Shown: positions 6,333 to 11,582 of the stretch, piece by piece
Layout: every line of letters begins with the position of its first letter
How positions within the stretch are numbered: the stretch's first letter is position 1
From: Chitinispirillaceae bacterium
Lineage (GTDB): Bacteria; Fibrobacterota; Chitinivibrionia; Chitinivibrionales; Chitinispirillaceae
DNA length: 11,582 bases
Direction of reading: 5' to 3'
NCBI GenBank assembly: GCA_016926315.1
Contig: JAFGOU010000118.1
Location: 1-11,582 of the forward strand
Notes under the pieces: generated by a model
What the model was told of the DNA's origin: nothing
What the model saw: only the letters and a program-made list of their open reading frames with translations
Database searches by the model: none
Translations under genes and position numbers: made by a program

Positions 6333-8320
6333 GGTACTCCAATGACCCGCGCCAGACGGCCTGCCTGGCGCTCCCACCGGTTGCGCATCGCGGTCCCGTA
6401 TGCTCTGCGGCTTATGTGTCTGCGCCGTTCGCCGTCTTCAATAACCCCGGCAACAACGGCCGCGTCTTTCTCCGCGTCGATGCAGCCGAGCACGATGCCG
6501 TTTTCCCGGTCACGAACGATCTCCCGGTTTGACGGGATCGGGGAAACGAACGGCACTGCGCCAAACGACATCGCTTCGAGAAGCGCCAGCGCGTGGCCGC
6601 CTTCATAGCGCGAGACATGGAGCAAAAAGGGACAGCGTTTGTACCACGACGCCATCTCCTGCATCGCAACCGCAGCAACCACGGTAATGCGGCTGCGCAC
6701 CAGCGGCCCGGCCAGCGCCTTCAAGTCTAGAGAAGCGCCGGTCCCGACCAGCATGAGTCGCGCTTCCGGCAGCAGGAGCGTGAGATGCTCGAACAGCGCA
6801 CATGCATAGCGCAGGTTCTTGCGCCACACCATGGTGCCCACGCACAGGACTTGGAGCGGAACAGTGGACCGGTCCGCCCAGCAACATTCGCGCTGCGCGG
6901 TCACGCCATTGGGTACGTACCTGAGTCGCGGCGCGGCTTCCGGGTAACGGGCCTTGATCCAGCGCATATCATCGATTGTGCCGCAGAAACAGCAGTCGGA
7001 AAGCGCGAGCGTCGCGCGCAGCATGGGGAACCGGAAAAACCGCGCCCGCCAGGTAACCGGATGGTCGAGAAGCTTCCTGCTCATCTTTTTCTGTACTTCA
7101 AAAACATACTCTTCCCAGCCATGGTTCTGGAGCACGATTTTTGTTTTGAGAGGAAGCAGCCTGCATACAAGCGAGCAGAAAAACGGGTCGGTGGACCGCG
7201 CAATGATCCAGTCCGGCGCTCTGAGCAGATGCAGCAACAGTTTTTTAGCGAGCGCGACCGAGAACAGGACATAATTGCGGCTGCTTTTCAGCGTGTCGCA
7301 GCAGATGATTTCGGTACGCACCCCCTTTGCCTGCAGCCCTTCTGACAGTCCCTTCATGAGACGGTATACGCCACCGCCAGGCGAGGGGATCGCCGCGGCA
7401 AACCACACCTTCATCCGCTTCGGTGCACTCAGCGCCCTTCGAATAAAATAGGGCACCAGAAGCCAGGCTTTCAGTTGCGCAGCCAGGCTTGACAGCACCA
7501 GAACAGAAGCCTGCACCGGATGCTTCGCCAGCCGAGACACCCTGCGACGCTTGCAGGTCACCCATACGTGTTTGAAAAGTGCCGTACCATAGGTCCCCCA
7601 GAATGTTTTCGCATGGCGGAACTCCCGGTACTGCTGCGGATGTTTCGAGTAAAAGTAGAAATCCGCCCTGAGCAGCTTCTCGATCCTCGGGCTTGCGCTT
7701 AGAAGAATCCGCAGCAGCTTGACCCTTCTGGGTAAATGGACAGCCGCAAGCCTTGGCTCGAATACAATCCTCCCGTGGCGCTTCACCCGAACCGCGAGTT
7801 CCTGGTCCTCGTGAAACGGCCCTTCATACTCAAAGTGCGGATCAAAACAGCCGGCCGCGCGAAGCGCCGTTTTTCTGTAAACGATATGACAGGTAAGACA
7901 TCGTCCGGGTTTGAGGACCTGCACTTCCCTGTCCCAAAGCCCGCTGCCTTTTCCAACAACCTTTCCTTCAATGCCGGTGACATCAGGAGAAGCGCTCGAA
8001 AGAAGCGGGTACAGGACCTCTGCCCATCCCTTTTCCACGCATATGTCGTCGTCTATAAATACGATCCATTCTCCCTGGGCCTGCTCTATTCCCAGGTTCC
8101 GGGCAACGGCCATGCCGTGGTTCTTTTCCGAGAACAGGTAGCGCGCGTTGTACCGTTCGCACAGGGACCTGTTTCTATCCCGTATGCCCGGGTTTGATCC
8201 GTCATCAACCACGATTATTTCAGCATCCGGCTTTTGACCCAGTTCGCCGCGAAGCCGCGCCAGGCTTTCAGACAGGTAGTCATTCCTGTTAAAGGTCGGT
8301 ATGATGATCGATATGAACAT
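6329..8320 (-). CDS. Bifunctional glycosyltransferase: GT2 (GT-A fold) fused to GT4 (GT-B fold)
   Basis: The 663-aa cytoplasmic protein is two enzymes in one chain. Residues 1 to about 250 are GT2: FISIIIPTFNRNDYLSESL at the start, VVDDGS (37-42) for nucleotide binding, GMAVARNLG (69-77), FIDDDI (88-93) as the DXD metal site, and HEDQELAVR (170-178) with the catalytic acidic pair. Residues 303-663 are GT4: MKVWFAAAIPSPGGGVYRLMKGL with the glycine loop, YVPNGV (468-473), VLCVGTMVWRKN (491-502), and the donor-binding RYEGGHALALLEAMSFG (571-587). E573 and E582 are eight residues apart, one more than the usual E-x7-E. It probably adds two successive sugars to one acceptor; donors and product cannot be read. 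A strong promoter lies at 8415-8386, but no clear ribosome site precedes the ATG. The end overlaps the GT-C-like gene by ATGA. Confidence 0.9.
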   Translation of the reverse strand: MFISIIIPTFNRNDYLSESLARLRGELGQKPDAEIIVVDDGSNPGIRDRNRSLCERYNARYLFSEKNHGMAVARNLGIEQAQGEWIVFIDDDICVEKGWAEVLYPLLSSASPDVTGIEGKVVGKGSGLWDREVQVLKPGRCLTCHIVYRKTALRAAGCFDPHFEYEGPFHEDQELAVRVKRHGRIVFEPRLAAVHLPRRVKLLRILLSASPRIEKLLRADFYFYSKHPQQYREFRHAKTFWGTYGTALFKHVWVTCKRRRVSRLAKHPVQASVLVLSSLAAQLKAWLLVPYFIRRALSAPKRMKVWFAAAIPSPGGGVYRLMKGLSEGLQAKGVRTEIICCDTLKSSRNYVLFSVALAKKLLLHLLRAPDWIIARSTDPFFCSLVCRLLPLKTKIVLQNHGWEEYVFEVQKKMSRKLLDHPVTWRARFFRFPMLRATLALSDCCFCGTIDDMRWIKARYPEAAPRLRYVPNGVTAQRECCWADRSTVPLQVLCVGTMVWRKNLRYACALFEHLTLLLPEARLMLVGTGASLDLKALAGPLVRSRITVVAAVAMQEMASWYKRCPFLLHVSRYEGGHALALLEAMSFGAVPFVSPIPSNREIVRDRENGIVLGCIDAEKDAAVVAGVIEDGERRRHISRRAYGTAMRNRWERQAGRLARVIGVP

Positions 8321-8385
8321 AGGACTATTGCCGAGGGTAACGTTTCCGGGTCAATCAAAGAGATCCGGCAAAGAGCCTGTAAAAA

Positions 8386-8415
8386 ACTATATCGCATTCG
8401 GTGTCGGCATGTCAA
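8386..8415 (-). promoter_or_regulatory. Sigma70-type promoter for the glycosyltransferase genes
   Basis: On the minus strand TTGACA (8415-8410) is a perfect -35, followed after 18 bp by TATAGT (8391-8386), a five-of-six -10. Transcription would begin near 8379, leaving about 58 untranslated bases before the ATG at 8320. Its position and direction fit the GT2-GT4 gene. Confidence 0.65.
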
Positions 8416-8417
8416 AT

Positions 8418-8434
8418 TTATTGTCACGCAATAA
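8418..8434. promoter_or_regulatory. Possible operator: dyad TTATTG-TCACG-CAATAA
   Basis: Six-bp perfect arms surround a 5-bp centre, two bases upstream of the -35 box of the minus-strand promoter. The site suits an activator binding next to RNA polymerase, or a repressor. No regulator gene is in the window to pair with it. Confidence 0.35.
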
Positions 8435-8521
8435 CATACGCATACCGTTGTCCGGGATGAAAAACAGGCATTCAGGGATTGATCCTCCCCTCTCCCCGAA
8501 AAATGCGCGATCGCCTGTTTT

Positions 8522-8537
8522 GTTTACGAACGTAAAC
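8522..8537. promoter_or_regulatory. Possible operator: dyad GTTTACG-AA-CGTAAAC
   Basis: Seven-bp perfect arms flank a 2-bp centre in the divergent intergenic region. A partly matching half-site (CGTTTTAAAC, 8537-8546) follows at once, so the cluster AACGTAAACGTTTT also has the CG-centred look of LacI-family operators. The site is about 74 bp upstream of the TATAAT box of the glycosidase gene and about 107 bp upstream of the minus-strand -35. Sugar-responsive control of the glycosidase is plausible but inferred. Confidence 0.45.
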
Positions 8538-8580
8538 GTTTTAAACTTGGAACTCCAGTAATTGGATTAAGCCGCTCTCC

Positions 8581-8638
8581 ATAGCATTTATATTATAAAA
8601 ACAGTGCTATTATAATATAGAAACCTACCTGCAAGGAG
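8581..8638 (+). promoter_or_regulatory. Promoter region and ribosome site of the GH2 gene
   Basis: TATAAT (8611-8616) is a consensus -10. Seventeen bases upstream only TTATAT is present, a poor -35, so an activator may be needed. Two overlapping dyads embrace the -10: ATAGCA (8581-8586) with TGCTAT (8605-8610), and TATTATA (8591-8597) with TATAATA (8611-8617). AAGGAG (8633-8638) is a good ribosome site nine bases before the ATG at 8648. Confidence 0.5.
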
Positions 8639-8647
8639 TTTAGGCAT

Positions 8648-11281
8648 ATGGGTCGCCGGCATTCACTGGTCATTCTGTCCGTTGTTCTGCTCTTCTCCGG
8701 CATCGCTGCCCAAACAACTCCCCGCCAGACCATCAACTTCAGCAACTCGTGGAAATTCTACCGCGGAAACGCGAGCGGCGCCGAGCAGGCCTCGTTTTCG
8801 GACAACTCCTGGGCGACCGTGTGCCTCCCCCATATGGTCGAACTCGAATCCGCGAAAAGCCATGGCCGGTATGACTACTACCACGGCTACTGCTGGTACC
8901 GCAAATCATTCACGCCGGCCGCATCGTTTCAGGGAAAAAAGCTGTTTCTGGAGTTCGAAGCAGGCATGCAGGTCACCGAGGTATGGATAAACGGCACGAA
9001 AAAAACAACGTTTTACGGCGGGTACAGCCCGTTTACCATTGACATTACCGACGATATCCGTTTTGACCAGGCCAACCTCATCGCGGTCAGGCTCAACAAC
9101 AACGCGAATCCCGATGTGCCGCCCGGAAACGCGGAACCCGACTTCTACTACTACGGCGGTCTGTACCGGTATGTCACGCTTCACGTCACCGATCCCCTGC
9201 ATATCACCGACGCGGTGCACGCAAACAAGGTCGCGGGCGGCGGCGTGTTCGTGACCTATCCTTCGGTTTCCGCCTCGTCCGCACGGGTCCAGGTGAAAAC
9301 GCATGTTGTCAATGAGCACGGCGACGCGCGCTCGTGCGGCCTGAGCACCACGATCCTGAACACCCAGGGCCAGGAAGTACAGAGCGCCTCATCCACCATC
9401 AGCATACCGGCGGGAAGGGACACCACGTTTACGCACACGATTACCATATCTTCTCCGCGGCTCTGGAGCCCGGAAGCGCCCAATCTGTATGTTGTAAGAT
9501 CCCAGGTGTCGGACGGCGCGCGGGCAGCGGATGAAGTGGTAACAACCATCGGTATCCGCAGGCTCGCCTATTCCCGTTCGAACGGCCTGCAGATCAACGG
9601 CACCCGCCTGAAAACCAAGGGGGTCAACCGGCACCAGGACTACGGGTGCATCGGTAATGCGGTCCCGCTTTCCGGCCACTACCGGGACGCGCTGCTCATG
9701 AAAGAGGCGGGCATCAATTTCGTCAGGCTGTCGCACTACATCCAGCATCCCGCGTTCCTGGACGCGTGCGACAAGCTCGGCATCACGGTCCAGGCATGCA
9801 TGCCCGGCTGGCAGCACCAGGGATATTCCAATGCGACCTGGGTCGCCAATTCGGTCAGGGACCTGCGCACCATGATCCGCTACTACCGCAACCACCCGTG
9901 CGTGGTCATGTGGGAATCAGTGCATAACGAGAGCGCTCCTCCCTCGTCGTTTTCTCAGCAGTGCCAGACCGCGGCCCACCAGGAGTTTCCCGGCGACCAG
10001 ATGTTCACCTGCGGCCAGGAGACCAGCAATATCATGGACATCTACCAGGCTGCCGTGCAGCAGGGAGGACGCACTTACAGCACGTCAAAACCCCAGGCCA
10101 TCTCTGAATACGGCCACTGGGAGTACGGCGGGTTCACCGGATCGAGCAACCAGCCCCGTTCGAGCGGCGAATCGGGCATGCTGACCCTGGCAGGCAACCA
10201 GACTTCCGCCATGAGCCAGAACCACGCGCTCTCCTGGCTTGCGGCCGACGCTGTATGGGTCTGGAACGACTATTTCGGTTTTTCACAGTATGTCAATTCG
10301 CTCTGCAGCGGCGGCGTGGTGGACATGTTCAGGATACCGAAGTTCTCCTACTATTTCTACCAGAGCCAGCGCGATCCGGCGCTCACCATTTCCGGCATCA
10401 GCTCCGGGCCCATGGTGTTCATTGCCAGTTTCTGGACCGCGCAGTCCTCGCGAACCGTGCGCGTATACAGCAACTGCCAGCAGGTCTCCCTGTACCTGAA
10501 CAATACGCTCGTCGCGACCCAGTCGCCCACCTCGGTAGCCGCAATCGATCATCCGCCGTTCACCTTTACCATTTCCTCGTTCACCGCAGGCACGCTGCGC
10601 GCTGACGGGCTTATCGGCGGAACCGTCAGGGCAACGCACGAAGTGCAGACGCCCGGATCAGCTTCCAAGGTCCAGGTAACAATCGACACTGCGGATATGT
10701 CGCTCGTTGCCGACGGCGCCGACCTGGCGCTGGTCTACGCATCGATCGTTGACGAGAACGGAACGGTCGTGCCGAACGCGACCAACAGCGTCACCTATTC
10801 GGTGAGCGGTCCCGGCACCATCATAAGCGGCGACGGCAATCCGGTCACCGCAGTGGCGGGCATTGCAGCGGCCTATGTCCAGACCGCCTACAACACGCCC
10901 GGACTCATTACCGTGACCTGTTCGGCCTCCGGATTGACCCGTGGAAGCGCGACGGTCAGGTCTGTGCCGGTCCCGGACCCCAATACGTTTGTTGTCAATC
11001 CCGTGCCGGAACCGGCAGCCGCAAAAGACCGGAACCTCACCTTTACCTTTAATGGACGATCCATAGTGGTCACGTATGCGCCGAAAACGACGGGAGCGTC
11101 TTCGAGCAAGGCGCTGTTCTCCCTTTACAATGTTCAAGGCAGGTGCGTGTTCTCAAAAAGCGTGGCCGCCGCGCCGATAATGAGTATTGACATCGGCGAT
11201 TGCGCGGCCGGAGTGTATTGTGCATGTATACGGACAAATACCAATGCCTGTACCGCTTCGGTGCTTATAGCAGGGGAATAA
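8648..11281 (+). CDS. Secreted glycoside hydrolase family 2 enzyme (beta-galactosidase-like), with Ig-like and C-terminal sorting-type domains
   Basis: This 877-aa exported retaining glycosidase has a signal peptide at 1-21 (hydrophobic core SLVILSVVLLFSGIA, cut near AA|QT). The GH2 sugar-binding jelly roll covers about 28-180 (WYRKSF, VWINGT, YYYGGLYRYV), and an Ig-like domain about 185-305 ends WSPEAPNLY...GIR. The TIM barrel (about 308-575) carries GVNRHQDYG (325-333), HPCVVMWESVHNES with acid/base E428, and ISEYGH with nucleophile E487. Next come a DUF4982-like domain (VRVYSNCQQVSLYLN, 604-618), an invasin-like Ig domain (about 675-772), a proline-rich linker, and a tail FSLYNVQGRCVF...GVYCACI like the C-terminal secretion/anchoring domains of FCB bacteria. 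The active-site sequence W-E-S-V-H-N-E differs from the W-S-L-G-N-E of LacZ, so the substrate may not be lactose; galactosides, glucuronides or mannosides cannot be separated by eye. Transcription diverges from the glycosyltransferase genes, and no terminator is seen downstream. Confidence 0.93.
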   Translation: MGRRHSLVILSVVLLFSGIAAQTTPRQTINFSNSWKFYRGNASGAEQASFSDNSWATVCLPHMVELESAKSHGRYDYYHGYCWYRKSFTPAASFQGKKLFLEFEAGMQVTEVWINGTKKTTFYGGYSPFTIDITDDIRFDQANLIAVRLNNNANPDVPPGNAEPDFYYYGGLYRYVTLHVTDPLHITDAVHANKVAGGGVFVTYPSVSASSARVQVKTHVVNEHGDARSCGLSTTILNTQGQEVQSASSTISIPAGRDTTFTHTITISSPRLWSPEAPNLYVVRSQVSDGARAADEVVTTIGIRRLAYSRSNGLQINGTRLKTKGVNRHQDYGCIGNAVPLSGHYRDALLMKEAGINFVRLSHYIQHPAFLDACDKLGITVQACMPGWQHQGYSNATWVANSVRDLRTMIRYYRNHPCVVMWESVHNESAPPSSFSQQCQTAAHQEFPGDQMFTCGQETSNIMDIYQAAVQQGGRTYSTSKPQAISEYGHWEYGGFTGSSNQPRSSGESGMLTLAGNQTSAMSQNHALSWLAADAVWVWNDYFGFSQYVNSLCSGGVVDMFRIPKFSYYFYQSQRDPALTISGISSGPMVFIASFWTAQSSRTVRVYSNCQQVSLYLNNTLVATQSPTSVAAIDHPPFTFTISSFTAGTLRADGLIGGTVRATHEVQTPGSASKVQVTIDTADMSLVADGADLALVYASIVDENGTVVPNATNSVTYSVSGPGTIISGDGNPVTAVAGIAAAYVQTAYNTPGLITVTCSASGLTRGSATVRSVPVPDPNTFVVNPVPEPAAAKDRNLTFTFNGRSIVVTYAPKTTGASSSKALFSLYNVQGRCVFSKSVAAAPIMSIDIGDCAAGVYCACIRTNTNACTASVLIAGE

Positions 11282-11317
11282 CTAGAATACTTTAAAATAT
11301 TATGCGGGGAATGTGCA

Positions 11318-11330
11318 GGCTGTCTCAAAA
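11318..11330. repeat. Sequence resembling an insertion-sequence terminus
   Basis: GGCTGTCTCAAAA resembles, from memory, the outer ends of some transposon terminal repeats. If it is a left end, the element would run rightward out of the window and enclose the hairpins after 11358. No inverted partner or target duplication can be seen here, so this is a weak call. Confidence 0.2.
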
Positions 11331-11357
11331 GCCAGTAGAAATTCTGGGCGCCTGCCT

Positions 11358-11480
11358 CCTGCCTGCCGTTCTTTGTACCTGCCTGCGCTGCCGCTTCGGC
11401 CTAAAGGCCTTATAAGGACCTGTCTGCCGCAGCGGCAGCGCAGGCAGGTGAAAGGATTCATACTTAGAACGGCAGGCAGG
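11358..11480. repeat. Nested inverted repeat (15-bp and 19-bp perfect arms)
   Basis: The outer arms CCTGCCTGCCGTTCT (11358-11372) and AGAACGGCAGGCAGG (11466-11480) are perfect complements. Inside them ACCTGCCTGCGCTGCCGCT (11377-11395) pairs perfectly with 11431-11449. The apical part contains CCTTATAAGG (11408-11417) and an alternative small hairpin, CTGCCGC-A-GCGGCAG (11424-11438), which competes with the inner stem. The repeated CTGCCTGC units suggest a dispersed palindromic repeat or a small non-autonomous element rather than a terminator, since no T-run follows. It begins 77 bp after the glycosidase stop. Confidence 0.75.
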
Positions 11481-11511
11481 TCGGCACCGGTTCTTCTCCA
11501 GGCTAAAACAC

Positions 11512-11579
11512 GTTGCCACTGGCAACACGCTCCCGCTGGTCGGTCTGTCCCGCACTGCGGCACATTTGTGCCTGGTGCG
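11512..11579. repeat. Two further stem-loops at the window edge
   Basis: GTTGCC-ACT-GGCAAC (11512-11526) is a perfect 6-bp stem. Further on, GGCACA-TT-TGTGCC (11559-11572) sits within CGCAC (11551-11555) and GTGCG (11575-11579), giving a stem of 11 pairs with a small asymmetric internal loop. Together with the nested repeat to the left, the last 225 bases are unusually rich in secondary structure. Confidence 0.55.
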
Positions 11580-11582
11580 CGA

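Larger units (their letters stand above)
11282..11582. other. Gene-free right end
   Basis: After the glycosidase stop I see no convincing gene. Open frames on the minus strand here are low-complexity Cys/Arg-rich readings of the inverted repeats and have no start context. The stretch holds the possible transposon end and the hairpins listed separately. Confidence 0.6.

Noticed and set aside
8507..8514. GCGATCGC octamer
   Set aside because: A single 8-bp palindrome is expected by chance; no further copies were noticed nearby.
8301..8561. 86-codon plus-strand frame in the divergent intergenic region
   Set aside because: It starts inside the glycosyltransferase gene, runs across its promoter and the operator-like dyads, and has no ribosome site or protein-like features.
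11300..11563. Minus-strand Cys/Arg-rich frames at the right end
   Set aside because: They are translations of the inverted-repeat units in two frames, without start context or family resemblance.
1..11582. CRISPR array, tRNA or rRNA genes
   Set aside because: No regularly spaced direct repeats, cloverleaf with a TTCGA-type arm, or rRNA core sequences were recognised on either strand.

Overview
The window is bacterial, GC-rich and dense in genes, except for a strongly AT-rich first ~110 bases. The host is probably a member of the FCB superphylum, possibly Fibrobacterota or a relative. That rests mainly on the large secreted GH2 glycosidase, whose C-terminus (FSLYNVQGR...GVY...) looks like the sorting/anchoring tails of exported enzymes in that group. 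Most genes have Shine-Dalgarno sites (for example AAAGGAG before the GyrI-like gene). The lineage is an inference; no rRNA or other phylogenetic marker is present.

Layout. Every gene from 94 to 8320 lies on the minus strand; a single large gene (8648-11281) lies on the plus strand and diverges from them. In transcription order the minus strand carries: a GT2-GT4 two-domain glycosyltransferase (8320-6329); a polytopic membrane protein resembling GT-C glycosyltransferases, coupled to it by an ATGA overlap (6332-4326); a probable lipoprotein or secreted C10-like (streptopain-like) cysteine peptidase (4198-2951); a membrane-anchored GyrI-like ligand-binding protein (2815-2153); an M20C aminoacyl-histidine dipeptidase, PepD (2137-680); the decayed 3' end of a DUF4143-type AAA ATPase gene (about 653-270); and a 59-codon ORF that overlaps its end by GTGA (273-94). 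The 327-bp divergent intergenic region (8321-8647) holds a good sigma70-type promoter for the glycosyltransferase genes, two perfect dyads that could be operators, and a TATAAT-type promoter plus AAGGAG ribosome site for the glycosidase gene.

How the genes work together. The two glycosyltransferase genes form a clear translational unit, probably making or transferring a cell-surface or lipid-linked glycan. The glycosidase is an exported polysaccharide or oligosaccharide hydrolase with its own regulation. The GyrI-like gene and pepD are 15 bp apart and probably cotranscribed; pepD would supply cytoplasmic dipeptide breakdown. The last 300 bases hold no convincing gene but carry several strong inverted repeats, including a nested one with 15-bp and 19-bp perfect arms, and look like dispersed-repeat or mobile-element DNA. 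The left end also looks rearranged: an ATPase gene remnant abuts pepD and is followed by AT-rich DNA.

I found no rRNA, tRNA, CRISPR array, complete transposase or phage gene. Nothing amounts to a demonstrated new system. The most unusual items are the glycosyltransferase fusion/GT-C pair, the divergent C10-like protein, the cysteine-rich tail of the glycosidase, and the repeat-rich right edge.
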